The notes under the pieces are model-generated. The model searched no databases. It saw only the letters and a list, made by a program, of their open reading frames with translations, and had not been told where the DNA came from. The translations under genes and the position numbers were made by a program. A stretch of DNA of 64,000 nt. Source: Sordaria brevicollis. Lineage: Eukaryota > Ascomycota > Sordariomycetes > Sordariales > Sordariaceae. Within the stretch, counting starts at the first letter, position 1; the number at the start of each line of letters is the position of its first letter. The DNA is taken from NCBI GenBank assembly GCA_033439795.1, contig JAUTDP010000010.1, positions 620,001 through 684,000 on the forward strand, written 5' to 3'. Shown here piece by piece: positions 47,447 through 58,827 of the stretch.

Positions 47447-49137
47447 ATGGCCAAAACAACCCTCTTCACCAACGGCCGCATCTTCCTCTCTCCCCCCTCA
47501 CTCCCGGCCAGCCCATCGGCCTCACCACGCCACCCACCTTCGCCTCGGCCTTGCTCATCCAAAACGACACCATCCTCCACGTCGGCTCCCCGGAAGATGA
47601 ACCCATCACCACCTTCCTCTCCTCCAATTCCTCGTCCTCAGAAACCGTGGAAACCATCGACCTAGCCGGCCGCTCCCTCCTCCCCGGCTTCATCGACGGA
47701 CACATGCACCTAATGATCATGGGCCAATCCCTCACCAAGCTCGACCTGGGCCCCTGCAAGACGCTCTCTGACATTCAAAATACCATCCGCGCTTACGCCG
47801 CCGCCCAACCGGACGTCCCGAGAATCTTGTGTCGCGGGTGGATGCACTCCATGACTCCCGGCGGCGTGACCGCTAAAGATCTAGACGGACTTGACATCCC
47901 CGGCCGTACCGAAAGACCAATTCTGGTGGACACTAAAGATCTTCACTCGGCATGGTGTAACACGGCTGGTATCAAAGACTTGGGAGCGGAAGAGTGGAAG
48001 GACGTCCCCGGCGGGACGATTGAAAGGGACGCTGAGACGGGGAAGGTAACGGGTGTTTTCAACGAAGCGGCCAATATCACGTATGTCTGGCCCTACCTCG
48101 CCAGGGTGGCGTCCGTGGAGGAACGGGTGGCTGCTATCCAGGCGGCTGTGGAAGCGTATCATTCTGTTGGGTACACGGGAGCGGTGGATATGGCTATGGA
48201 TGAAGGAGCGTGGGATGCGTTGCAGGAGTTGAGGAGACGGTCGCCTGAGGGGAAGATTCCGTTGAGGATTGCGGCGTATTGGTTGGTTAAGCCGATGAAG
48301 ACGGATGAGGAGAATGTGAAGCAGGTGGAGAGGGCGATTGAGCTGGCCAAGGAGTTTAATGCCCAGACGACGCCTGATTGCAGGATTGTTGGTGTCAAGG
48401 TTATTTGTGATGGCATTATCGATGCTTGCACGGCCGGATTGTCGGAGCCGTATGAGCATAATGGTCATAGGGAGGTGCCGCTTTGGACGAGGGAGCAGCT
48501 GGAGCCGGTGGTGAAAAGGGCGGATGAGGGCGGATTGCAGGTGGCGTTGCATGCGATTGGCGATGAGACCATCAACACGGTGCTGGATGCGTTGATTGCG
48601 CATGCTAGGCCGGAGAGGAGACCGCGCGTGGAGCACTTGGAACTGTCATCGGAAAAGGATGCGGAGAGGTTGGGTAAGGCGGGTATCACGGCTTCGATCC
48701 AGCCGGTTCATGCGGACCCGGCGATTCTGAGAGCGTGGCCGAAGCTTCTTGGAGCGCACAGGTGTAAGAGGGCTTTTGCGTATCGTGAGTTTGCGGATCA
48801 TGGAGCGCCGTTGGCGTTGGGAAGTGATGCGCCCACGGCACCGCATGCTCCATTGCCGAATGTGTACGTCGGAACGACGAGGAGATCGTATAGGGAGCCT
48901 GAGTACGAGACGACGGTCAACCCACACTTTGCTCTAGGAGTGGCCGAGGCGGTTTCTGCAGCGTCACAGGGTGTTGCGTATAGCTGCCATGATGAGAACA
49001 GGATAGGAGCATTGAAGAAGGGCATGAAGGCCGATTTCACCATTGTGGACATGGAGTGGGAGAAGGAGAAGATGAAGGACGCAAAGATCTTGGAGACCTG
49101 GTTTGACGGCAATAAGGTCTGGATGGCAAAGAACTGA
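47447..49137 (+). CDS. YtcJ-type amidohydrolase with apparent 1-nt frameshift
   Basis: The ATG at 47447 opens M-A-K-T-T-L-F-T-N-G-R-I-F-L-S-P, the usual N-terminus of this family, but the frame of the rest begins after a run of six C at 47492-47497. One more C would join the two into a protein of about 563 aa. No GT-AG intron fits there, and the long frame has no ATG before the H-M-H metal site. The body has G-F-I-D-G-H-M-H-L, V-K-V-I-C-D-G, A-L-H-A-I-G-D, R-V-E-H-L-E, I-Q-P-V-H-A-D and L-G-S-D-A-P: the metal ligands and order of Amidohydro_3. The substrate is unknown. Either a sequencing error in the homopolymer or a real disabling allele. The 3' end faces the oxygenase gene 95 bp away. Confidence 0.85.
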
Positions 49138-49231
49138 CTGGGGAACATGATGCGGAATGAAGGGATAACTCTTGTCTTCGGATTTAAAAAATAAGCAAAA
49201 CGCGGCAAGCCATGCCTTTTTACCTCACTCA

Positions 49232-50185
49232 TTACTCATAAGGCCAGTACCGCCTAGGCCAAATGTTCATCGCCGTCTTGAGCCCACCTCCCAACGGAAG
49301 TCCTGCATGGTTCGTTCGTTCATCACCAGTCCCGTTCGGATGAAGATTAACCCAAAAGATCGCATTGCCAGCAACCGGTCTGAACGCCAACCCTCCATCC
49401 TCATGCTCCCGCCAAAGCGGCTTCAGCTCGGTGACGTTCTTGAGCTTTTGGTCCTCCAGTCCGCCACGCCACATGGGCTCGTTCCACGGACTCGGCGATA
49501 CGATCGGCTTCGCGTGTGGGAAATGTGTCTCACCCTTGGTGCAGTTGTCTTGAAGTATGGCGAAGAAGCTGGCAACACGGTTCCACACCCTGTTGCTGCC
49601 ATCGTTTGCCTGAAGAGGCCTGTCGAACCAGTCGTGGTGGACGTTGAACTTTTGGCCGGCCCGGTACCGAACCAGCTGCGGAGGGCCCATCTCGTCCCAT
49701 CCATCCCTCAACATCGTGCCCATGAAATGTCGCGCTCGGCTCAACACACACTTGACGGCTGGGTCATCGCGTGGTAATCCAGCTGAGCTTGAAGTGCGGT
49801 CTTGTGTTTGCTGTTGACGGCCGTACTTGGTTACCACCGATGGCTTGAAGAGGGGGTCGGCGGTGTTGAGAAGTGAGTTGATCTCGGACGGTGTGATGAG
49901 GTTGTGGATGTAGATGATCAAGGGGTCGAGGGAGACGAGCTCGGTTCTGTATGGATGGGATTCATCGCAGATGAACGGTTGATGGTGTTCTTCTGATAAT
50001 GTTGCGTTTCTGAAGCGCTTCAGGGGTTTTGCGAGAGGGTGGTCAGGTACGGGAAGGTCGTGGATGAAGGTGCTGAGTGATGAGATTTGAGGAGCAAAGG
50101 TGTCGGACAGGTATGGTACACTCAGAGCTACCAGAGCTGTCCAAGCCGATAAACCGGCGACTTTACTGAGAGTGATTCCAGACAT
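49232..50185 (-). CDS. Prolyl 4-hydroxylase-like 2OG-Fe(II) oxygenase
   Basis: Single exon, 317 aa from the ATG at 50185; upstream in-frame codons lack another ATG. An N-terminal hydrophobic segment (V-A-G-L-S-A-W-T-A-L-V-A-L-S-V) is probably a signal anchor, placing the enzyme in the secretory pathway. The catalytic domain has Q-L-V-R-Y-R-A-G-Q-K-F-N-V-H-H-D, whose H-x-D supplies two iron ligands. The distal H lies in N-H-A-G-L-P, and the Lys a few residues on (G-G-G-L-K) would hold 2-oxoglutarate. Two N-x-S/T sites precede these. The domain matches the alpha-subunit P4H family. The target protein is unknown. Confidence 0.9.
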   Translation of the reverse strand: MSGITLSKVAGLSAWTALVALSVPYLSDTFAPQISSLSTFIHDLPVPDHPLAKPLKRFRNATLSEEHHQPFICDESHPYRTELVSLDPLIIYIHNLITPSEINSLLNTADPLFKPSVVTKYGRQQQTQDRTSSSAGLPRDDPAVKCVLSRARHFMGTMLRDGWDEMGPPQLVRYRAGQKFNVHHDWFDRPLQANDGSNRVWNRVASFFAILQDNCTKGETHFPHAKPIVSPSPWNEPMWRGGLEDQKLKNVTELKPLWREHEDGGLAFRPVAGNAIFWVNLHPNGTGDERTNHAGLPLGGGLKTAMNIWPRRYWPYE

Positions 50186-51203
50186 GCTAGATTTTGACGT
50201 ATGGCTTTTTCTAAGCAGCAACTCATCAGAAAGGGTGAAAGACAGACAATGGGGAGCAAAGGTTGATATGGCAATGTCATCGACGGAGCAACTCCGGCCC
50301 TCCTGCCGATTAGGTACTCCATCATTCTCAATTCTGCGCAGGATCAAATATCTCTTTTCGTCATGGTATGCCAACAAGTGCGAATCCAGTTGAGCTTACT
50401 CGCCCGGGAAACATTGCCGGCAACCCTAAAGATATTTCATAAAAGCATCGAAATGATGGTGAAGGGCTTCCAAACATGGTTCGATGTGGCTGTCGAGTAC
50501 CACAGTCTTTGTCACCGACTTTCCCTAAAGTTGCACACCTCTTGGCTCCTTTTGGACAGAGCGGAAGTATCGACGCCGACGTGCGTGCGGAGGTGTTCGT
50601 TTTGGGAGGGCATCCTTTTTGGAGTTTTGGTTCTTTGGAACTTTGGGTGACCTTGGATGTTACGTTGATGTTAGGTAGCGAGTGGTGGGACGGGATTGAA
50701 GAACCGTTGAACATCGAATCCGGGGCAGTTGCCCTGTAAAGTGGGACGCTGCAGCCGCCAAGTTTTAGCGGGGAAGGTACCTCCCAGGGCACTGGTTATA
50801 GCGAAGCCCCTTCCTTTGCAAGTAACAGGATGATATTTACAATGGAAGGAGGGGGTTACGGTGTGTGCAATAACAGGGGTTTCTACCGGACAGGAACTGC
50901 TGCAGTTGCAGTGGTCATCACCTGACTTGGCGCTTTGTACGCGCATATCGCACTGCCCGATTGCTTGGCAGACACGCTCCTGCACGAGTACCTTGATGGC
51001 CTTCGCCGGGCACTACAGTACTTGTACCCGACATACTTCCTCGGTATCATCATCCAGCATCGGACACTCTGTTCAGTTTCTCACAAAAACACACAATTTG
51101 ATCCAAATCCCTAAATATATTACTTGGCTCTCTTAATGTTTGGAAATTCTCTATAACGTTCCCTCTCGACTTCTGCAGCACCACCATCGTCTCCGTTACA
51201 GCC
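50186..51203. other. Divergent promoter region
   Basis: 1 kb shared between the oxygenase (-) and the SWIM/RING gene (+). It holds no convincing gene. Confidence 0.55.
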
Positions 51204-52237
51204 ATGGACAACAGCAACGAAATCGCTGCGTCGAGCAGAAAGCGGAAGCAAACCGATGATGATGAACCCATCTATCTCGGCACTACCCAAACGCCCACTG
51301 TCTCAAAGAAGGCCAGGACCTCGACTGATGGGTTAGCCCAGGCCACGAACGAGAAACGACTACGCAAGTACGTACAAATTAACAGATGTTTTCGTTCTCA
51401 AATTTTGTGAACTGCTTGTAGTTGCAAGCTGACAATTGGTCATCCAGATACCGTGACAAGGCACCCATCGCATTTGCCGTCATCTACGATCGAGCCACCA
51501 AGGAAAAGTTCTTCGTCCTCTCTCGCAAACGCACACCAGCACCGAACGATGAATTTCAGTGCTTCCAAGAGGAGGTGGAACTTGTCGGCCAGACCGACCC
51601 CATCTACAAGGTGACCATTTCCCGAGAGCTGAAATGCAACTGTCCCGTCGGTGTGAAGAGCGAGCAGTGCAAGCACGTCGTCTTCGTTCTCGCCCGGGTG
51701 CTGCGGGCCAAGTATGAATACGTCTACCAGCTGGCCTTTCTAAGCCACGAGCTCAAAGAGATCTTTGATAACGCCCCTCCGATTATCGACGACAAGTACA
51801 GTGATGCTGCAAAGGCCGAGGGCAACAAGGAGAGGAAACCGGTTGAAGGGGACTGCCCGATCTGTTTCACCGAGATGAAGCCAGAAGTTACCAGCCTACT
51901 TGTTTGGTGTCGTGCGGCCTGCGGCAAGAATGTTCATAGTCACTGCTTTGAGGTGTGGGCGGCAACAAAATTCAAGCGGGACGGGCCCGGGGCGGTAGTT
52001 GCTTGTCCCTTCTGCAAGAGTGCATGGGAAGGCGATAAGCCCCTGGTTGACGATATCAAGAAGGCCAGCCTGCTTAAAGAAGGATACGTCAACATTGCTG
52101 ACCAGTTGGGTATCAGACGGAGCAAGTCCACTACTTATTTCTTTGGGAGCTGGGAGAGTGGAAGAAAGTCTACATCCAAATCCAAAAGGGGCGGACGAGG
52201 CGGACGGGGCGGTCGAGGCGGGCGGTATTATTTCTGA
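51204..52237 (+). CDS. SWIM/RING zinc-finger protein with RGG tail
   Basis: Two exons, 51204-51367 and 51448-52237 (intron 80 bp, branch GCTGAC 15 nt before the acceptor CCAG), giving 317 aa. The acceptor at 51447, not the TAG at 51420, is needed for frame. The N-terminus has a basic K-R-K-Q cluster suited to nuclear import. A SWIM finger (C-N-C-x8-C-K-H) follows a beta-rich segment, then an atypical RING starting C-P-I-C and ending C-P-F-C with an internal H-S-H-C. The tail is a Gly-Gly-Arg repeat ending Y-Y-F. SWIM plus RING suggests an E3 ubiquitin ligase with a nucleic-acid or protein-binding module (compare the MEX/ZSWIM2 type). The RGG tail suggests RNA binding. The function is otherwise unknown. 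Confidence 0.88.
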
Positions 52238-52389
52238 GGAGATGCAAACCAACGGGAAGAGTGCGTGTTGAAGGTACCTGTCCAAATGGCCGATACGATT
52301 TCCAACCACGTGGTTAGCAAACTGGTTACGGGCAACAGACGCGTTACAGAAACATTCGCGAAGACCGGGACTGGAGAACAGCGTAATAT

Positions 52390-52430
52390 TTTATTTTCTT
52401 TTTTTTTTCTTTTTTTTTCTTTTTTTTTTG
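52390..52430 (+). repeat. Pyrimidine-rich low-complexity tract
   Basis: Runs of T interrupted by single C bases in the 3' flank of the SWIM/RING gene. Probably slippage-prone sequence in a 3' UTR or spacer. Confidence 0.7.
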
Positions 52431-52531
52431 TGTTGGAGCCACGAATCGGGTATACTTCATCGCCGCACTCTTTATAACAGCATAGCACATGACAGTCATG
52501 AGCTCTATAAACACGATATAATGCAGCCAAA

Positions 52532-53207
52532 ATGTTGTTCTCCGCCGTTCATCGATTTTGTCGAACACATTTCGGCCGCGTGATCAATCACCTACAACTC
52601 AACTTCCTCCAACGGTGGATCTTTAGGAACCGCATGATCGCATACATCGTAAGTATTCCACCCTCCTCTTCACAGCGCTCAACCAGGTAACTAACCCAAA
52701 CCCCCTCTCTCCATTCAGCTAGCCCAAACTCAACTCTTCATCCGCGGCACCACCCGTCATCTCCATCTCCATACTAGCAGTATCACCCAAGCTATAAGCA
52801 CATACCTCCGCGAACTCGCCGAAGCCTTCGAAGAACTCGGACACATGTACGACCAAGCATTTTTGAAGATCTGCGAAGGGATCCTCACACTCGACACGGA
52901 AACTTTCGAGGCCGTTCGAGTCGGCGGTGACAGCGACCCCGGTTATCATCTTTGGATGTGGCTCTACTGGTTCATTGGCATCCTGCTACTTGCCAAGGTC
53001 CTGTTTCCGTTTGTGGAGTGGTGGATGCGGAATGCGTTCGAGGCTGGAAACGTTGTGGGCGCCGATGGAGTTGATGGCAACGGGCTAGTAGACATGCGGA
53101 TGGAGGCAAGGAGGTGTTTGAGATTCCCAAGCTTTTGGAGGGGGGTGGATGATAGGTTGAATTGGCGTGGCTGGACTTGGAGGTGGTTGAAAGGGAGGTG
53201 GAGGTGA
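52532..53207 (+). CDS. Unrecognised 201-aa single-TM protein
   Basis: Two exons, 52532-52648 and 52719-53207 (intron 70 bp, GTAAGT...TTCAG with CTAAC branch), giving 201 aa. No family recognised. The N-terminal half is amphipathic helical (for example T-Y-L-R-E-L-A-E-A-F-E-E-L). A Trp-rich membrane segment (L-W-M-W-L-Y-W-F-I-G-I-L-L-L-A) follows at about 125-150, then F-V-E-W-W-M-R and a basic, Trp-rich tail. The joined frame through the splice is the main evidence that it is real. An upstream ATG at 52521 opens a short overlapping ORF and another short ORF precedes it, so translation may be regulated. Convergent with the next gene. Confidence 0.6.
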
Positions 53208-53546
53208 AGTTGAGGTGATGATGGATGTGTGATGTCCTGCATCCAAAGCGTTACGGAACTTCGGTGAGAGGTCCCGATGTTGAATAATAGTTTGGGCCAT
53301 GACAGCGATTCGGCTTTTATCAACAAAAGAAGCGTTAAGCGGTAGTATACACCAAGGAAAGGTACGTTACGAACCCAATTAGGCATTGACAAAAGGTCTC
53401 GATTAGAAATTATAGCTTACCAATAAGGTAAATAGAAGCGAGGTTCGCTCCATTTATTATTGCAACAAAGGGAATGCGCTTATCTATTACTCTGTCTGCT
53501 TCTCTGCATACGATATACCCAAGTACTTAAAGATGGCGTCTTGTAT
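53208..53546. other. Convergent intergenic spacer
   Basis: 340 bp between the 3' ends of the 201-aa gene and the four-TM gene. It presumably holds both polyadenylation regions. No gene seen. Confidence 0.55.
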
Positions 53547-56043
53547 TTAAACCATATCCCACCCATTATCCTCTCTCCTTCCACGCCCTGATCTCCCTGA
53601 TCTAAATGAGTGTCCATCATCAATCCCATTCAACCAAGCCCCAATAGTCGAAAACAACTTGGTCGATCTAGCCCTGAATCCCACACCACCATGACGACGG
53701 TGTTTCCTCGAGCTGGCGGTACTCTGTCCATCTACCTCCTCCTGTTCCCGTCGTAGCGCATTTCTCACACTTGAACGGAGACCCCATACTCCAGGCCATC
53801 GAGTGTTTCTATCTACTTTGTTCTCCCCAAAGGTTCCTGCGTGTTTAACTCCTTGTTCTGGCTCCTGTATTCGTGGTGATTCCCATCCGTGACCTGACTC
53901 CCATCTCTGTTGTTGACCCTCTGTTCGCCGCGGGCGCCACTCGGTCATCCCCTCCCTCTGTTGTCTCCACGATGGTTCACCCAGTTGTTGTTGTTGTTGT
54001 TGCCCCTGTGGAGGTGGAGAAGGGGAAGGTGTGATGGGAATCTCCTCCAACCCAATATCACCATTCCCGCTCCCGCTTCCGCTTCCGCCCCCACTGCCGC
54101 TCCTACTCTCTTCCGTTATACCCTCCAACTTATTCAGCGTCTCCTTATTAACCACCCTTACTGTACTCCTCGGTGTTGGCGGCAGGCTATACTGCACCCC
54201 GGCGGCGGCGCCAGAAGCATATCGAGGTATAGGTGGTGGGTTTAACGGTGAGGGAAGGTCGCGGTGGTCGAAGTGGGCGTTGGAGTAGTTGGAGGGTTGG
54301 GAGTAGAAGGAGGAGGAGTAGGAGTCGTGGTTTCCTCCTTGTGTCTGCGGTTGAGCTTGAGCTGGTATTAGTGGTTGGGTCGGTATTTGGGTCTGGCCTG
54401 GTGCGTGAGTCGAGTAGGTAGGAGTGGTGATATTTTGATAGGGGTTCGACTCGACTGTCAGTACGGAATCAAGGTCGAAACGGTGACTCGGAGATGGATA
54501 GGCGGGGGAACGGGGTGTGACGTTAGACCTGGGAGAGAATAGAAAGCCGGAAGGTCGTCGATTCTTCAACTTCTTCGGTGTTCGTAATCGGCGGTTGTAC
54601 CGGTTGGAGTTCTTGTTGTTGCTGAAGGTTGCCCAGCTGTCACGGTCGGGGTCGGGGTCAAGGCCAAGGTTGGAAGAGTCCGGCTGAGGAGCAAAGAAAC
54701 GGAAAAGATCGCGGTAGTAAGGGGCATCAGCCAAGTCAACGGATCCCGATGATCTTCCCTCGAGTTGATCTAGGGTTTCACTGCGCGCTCGCAGGACAGA
54801 AAGAGGAATTGGTTTCTTTGGGGATTTGGTCGTTATTTCCCAATTATTATGAGCAAGTCCTGGTCGATTGTGTTGCTCTCGCCGGTTTTGGTTGACATAG
54901 GCATATCGTCTCTCCGTTGTTCCTTCCCGACTTGACGATGTCCATGCGCCCCCGCCCCCGCCGCGTTCCTAACTGCGGTTGTTGTCGACCTCTCCCTTTC
55001 CTCCTTGAAGCGCTTGATCTCCGAGTGATCGTCCAGAAATAATCCCGAGCCCACAGTCCAATGAGCTGTCGATTCTCGGGGTACAATCATACCGGGATGC
55101 ACGTGGAGGACTAGGCCTACTCGTCGCATATAGCTCATCTCGGCAGTAAAAACGTCCACCCCTCCTGCCACCACTGTCATCATCATAATCATCATCATCA
55201 ACAGCCTCCCCAGAATCCAAACTCCGAGTGCTAATCTGCACCCCCTCCGACCGTGGTTGTGGCAGTATCTCCTGCCCAGGCCTAGCAAACACGACCTGCT
55301 CCAACCTCGCCACAGAAGAAACTTCGGACGGCGACGGCCCACGATGGCTACCAGCAAATGGATCGCCCATAGCCCGCGCGCACCAAAGCGCCTTCTCAAG
55401 TTTCTTCTCCTTAGACCTTATAACCCCGACCGAGCTGGTACTCAAGATATAAGAACCGGTGACAACCAGCGTGAGGATCCAGAGGAGGTAGAGTTTCGTA
55501 CATGGCACTCGACCACCCTTTGGCTCGCCGGAAAAGTCTAAGACACCTATGGGCCCGCCGTCTTCGATGATGAATTTGTCCGTTGGTCTGAGTTGGGGAC
55601 ACTTGTTGCCGCCGTCATGAATCATGATGGGAAGGCCGAGGAGGATAGCGAAAACACAAAAGGGGATGAAAAAGAGGATGTCGGTTACGAGAGTGACTTT
55701 GTAGGGGAAGTGTCGGCGGGAGTAGCCTGACCAGGAGGAGAGACACCAGAGGAGGGAGGCGGTTGTCTGTTGGGTTTTTTGTTAGCACTCCAGGTAGCAC
55801 AAAGGAAAAGGGGGAAAGGGGGCTGAAACTCACAACGATCATAATAGCCACGAGGCTTGTAGCTGGTGGTTCACCTGCTTGTGTCATGCCGGAGAGCAAG
55901 CTGCCAACTGTGCCTGTCATAACAAAAAGTGCTGTGATGAGAAGAAGACGGGCAAAAAGAAAAACGTAGCTGTAAAAGCATTGTGGGATGAGTGACTCAA
56001 AGTCCCGAATTGGCGCCGTCATACCAGGGGAAGAAGAGCCCAT
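53547..56043 (-). CDS. Four-TM membrane protein with long disordered tail; internal TAG unresolved
   Basis: Exon 1 is 55834-56043 and exon 2 begins at 55766 (intron 67 bp, GTGAGT...AACAG). Together they encode four membrane segments of tetraspan/MARVEL-like layout: R-L-L-L-I-T-A-L-F-V; S-L-V-A-I-M-I-V-T-T-A; D-I-L-F-F-I-P-F-C-V-F; Y-L-L-W-I-L-T-L-V-V. A charged tail follows. The same frame then runs to 53547 with a single TAG at 54969-54971, giving a Gln/Ser/Pro/Gly-rich region of more than 450 residues with a polyGln run. The part after TAG has no early ATG, so it is probably a continuation joined by an intron I could not place, or the TAG is a nonsense mutation. No function assigned. Confidence 0.6.
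53983..54002 (+). repeat. GTT/CAA trinucleotide repeat (polyGln)
   Basis: A short run of GTT on the plus strand encodes about six Gln in the disordered tail of the four-TM gene. Such runs vary between strains. Confidence 0.75.
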
Positions 56044-57069
56044 CTTTACGGCATAGGCTTTTGGAAAGTTCCCAAGGAAATTGTTGAAAGCGAGAGTGTA
56101 GGAAGGTAATAGTTTAGAGGATAACAGTTTCGTAGTCTGTCATTTCCCGTGCCAGACGGATGTGTGCTTTTTGTGTAGGCCGATCGATGTCCAAGAAAGA
56201 AGTGTCTATAGCGAATGTGGCGCGCGTCCAGGCGGCTTCGTTACTACTGAGCGATCGTGTTATGAGCCAAGAAACTTGAAGGGAAAAAAACTTGAAAAGG
56301 AGAACAAAGGAGCACTCGAGCATCGGTACGGTTGAGAAGTCTATTAAGTAGACATGGTGCACGGCTTCGAGATCCAAGTCATTTGAGGTGTGCATATTTC
56401 GTGTTGCTCACGGCAACAGGCGTTCTCGACGCATTGGCCATGAGTACGTGCTTTGGTTCTGGCGGTTATTGATCATTTCCAGGCAAAGACTGATAAACTG
56501 TTAAAGTCGTGATTAGTGTGTCAAGGATACTCGAGGCTGCCCATGTCTTGTCAGACTGAGGCAAGGCCAACTGCGAAGGCTGCGTCACTAGTCACCTGCT
56601 CTGTGGTCCGAAAACGTTCTTGGACGAGCGAATAGTTACCCCGATGGTCGAATTGGATATTTGGATGATGCTGTAGGCCGGTGTACTTGTAAGCTTAAGA
56701 CATCGGAGGAGGTCTGGTATGTCAGATCAATAACTGTAGCCAGACTGCCTTGGGGTACCAAGCAGCTGTAAGTGTATGTTAAAACTCGAAGACCCAGCGG
56801 GCTAAGCCGATTAACAAACATTGCAAAGGAGTTGGCCAACACAGACACTGAATGTCAAATAATTAATTGTGAAATTTTTCTGCAGACAAAGCGCTGCAAG
56901 ACGCCCGCCAACACCTTCAATAACATTACCTGAAATATAGATCTTTCACTACCCAGCTTCTCCTTATACACCTAAGCGCCCAGTCTACTTCCAAGAAACT
57001 CGCCGCTGTCAGTCAACCACCACGACGCCCGATAACACTTGATTAACCCTCACGGACACCCTATGTTGT
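56044..57069. other. Intergenic region, no gene seen
   Basis: 1 kb between the four-TM gene's start and the 3' end of the epsin gene, both on the minus strand. Only short ORFs. Confidence 0.55.
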
Positions 57070-58827
57070 TCAACCAAGCAGATCGTCCAACCCATGGTTG
57101 CCGCCAGTTGTCGGCTTGCTGCCGCTGGTCGGGGTGGAGGGTGCAGGAGTACCCCAAATGCCAGCGGCACTCTTCTCCTTGGCTAGTTGTCCGATAGCCG
57201 GCCCCTTGGTGGTAGGCGTGCTCTTCTTGATTCCCGCACTTGCCTGTGACCAAAGCGCGCCGAAGGCGTCTCCACCAGAAGCAGGCTTGGAAGCAGCTGA
57301 GCCGCCGGCCTTGGCTCCTGAAAGCGAGGAGCCAGTGGACTGGGTCTGTAGCTGAACTGGGGAAAAGTAGTTGGGCTGGCCAGCTTGATAGCCAGTTGGC
57401 TTGGGAGCCTGGGAGACGGGCGAGAGAGGCGTAGAGAAAGCCGAGAAGTTGGCGGGAGTCGTGGTGGAGCTGGGAGGAGGAGAGATGGAGGAGAGGGCGA
57501 CCATGCCGCTAAGGTTGGCCTGCTGAGGCGCCGATACTGGTTGCGGGGCAGCAAACTGAGTAGGTTGAGGGGCGGGGGCAGCGGACTGGAAATCGTCGAA
57601 CTCGTCGTCGTCGTCATTAGCGCCGCCAGCTAGAGCCGCAACTCCAGAGCCGTTAGAGGGTGCCGCAGTGAGGGGTGCCGCCGGGATTGTTGGAGCTGCG
57701 GGCTCATCAAAGGAAAACAGGTCGACCTCGGGCTCCTTCTTCTTGGGCGGCTCAGCGGGTGCTGTTGTTTTCTTGACCCCGGCTCTTTCTGTCGTAGATC
57801 GTGACGTCTTTGTCGCGGTACGAGACGACGCCTCGCCATCATACTCGCCTGCATCATACTCCTCGAACTGGTCCGCCCGTGCCTGGGTCTCGCGATAATC
57901 GTTGTTTGAAGGCTGACCACCAAAAACACCTCCGTCGCCATAGACTCCTCCAGAGTAGCCACCATAGGTAGAGCTGCTGCCGCCACCGCTGCTCGTGTTT
58001 CCGAAACCACCATAACGGCCACTGCTGCTGCTGGAGAAGCTCATTCCTCCCGAAATACCCGTGAACTTGCCCTTGTTTGCGCGGGCCTTCTTGCGCTCTG
58101 CTCGGATACGCTCGACATCGCTAAGGAGCTCGGCAAGTTCCTTGGCACGGTTGCGAACGTTGACACCCTGGTCTTTGCCGTTTTGGTCGATGAAATGGAA
58201 CTGTCGCAACATCTTGAGGAGGGTAAGGTGTGACCGAGCATCGTCGACTACTCGTTCGGAACCGTGCTTGATCAGATACTCTAGTAGTTGGAGGGCCTTG
58301 TAGATCTGACGCCATTCTTCGGCGGACTTTTCTGTGAAGCGGCGGTAAATCATGGGCATGATCTCGTTGAGTGTTTGGCTAAGGGTGAAAAGACATGGGT
58401 TAGCCGAGTTCGATCGGTTCCGCGACCCGAGCAGAGTGTATACTCGGAGGACGTACTAGTTGAAGGTACCGTCGGCGATCTCCTGCATTAACGTCGACGA
58501 TGCACCCCAAGGTTCATTGTTGGTGGCCTCCCGCACCTGTGCTGGCTGTCAGCTCCTGTGTCCATGGTCGTTCGGTTGGGCTGCGACTGATGGCGAAGGG
58601 CGCATGGTGATGGTTCCGACATGGTGCGTGGTTACGGGCATACCTTGGCCTCCATTTCGGTATAGTTCATGACAGCTATACGAAGCCATTGTCAGTATAT
58701 TGTCCATGCTAACACGGGTGCCAATTGGACAGAGTGATCACCTACCATTTTGGACCTTTCGTACGCCGGCCTTGATGTCGTAGAGTGTCAGGTTGGACAC
58801 GGTATCCTTGAGGCTGTTGAAATCCAT
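57070..58827 (-). CDS. ENTH-domain epsin (Ent3/Ent5-like)
   Basis: Four exons, 58746-58827, 58644-58675, 58457-58536 and 57070-58378 (introns 70, 107 and 78 bp), giving 500 aa. The small exons rebuild a complete ENTH domain: D-I-K-A-G-V-R-K-V-Q-N, N-N-E-P-W-G-A-S-S-T-L-M, and the helical E-E-W-R-Q-I-Y-K-A-L-Q-L-L-E-Y-L-I block. ENTH domains bind phosphoinositides and bend membrane. The rest is disordered: Gly/Ser-rich, then acidic-Phe motifs (V-D-L-F-S-F-D, D-E-F-D-D-F) that typically bind adaptor ear domains, and a terminal L-D-D-L-L resembling a clathrin box. It is a clathrin adaptor, probably for trans-Golgi/endosome traffic like yeast Ent3. Ubiquitin-interacting motifs are not evident. 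Confidence 0.94.

Noticed and set aside
47881..48636. 251-codon minus-strand ORF within the amidohydrolase gene
   Set aside because: Shadow of a real gene; Arg/Leu/His-rich antisense composition.
51368..51420. Shorter intron of the SWIM/RING gene ending at the TAG at 51420
   Set aside because: It shifts the reading frame away from the SWIM domain; the CCAG at 51447 keeps the frame and has a branch site at the right distance.
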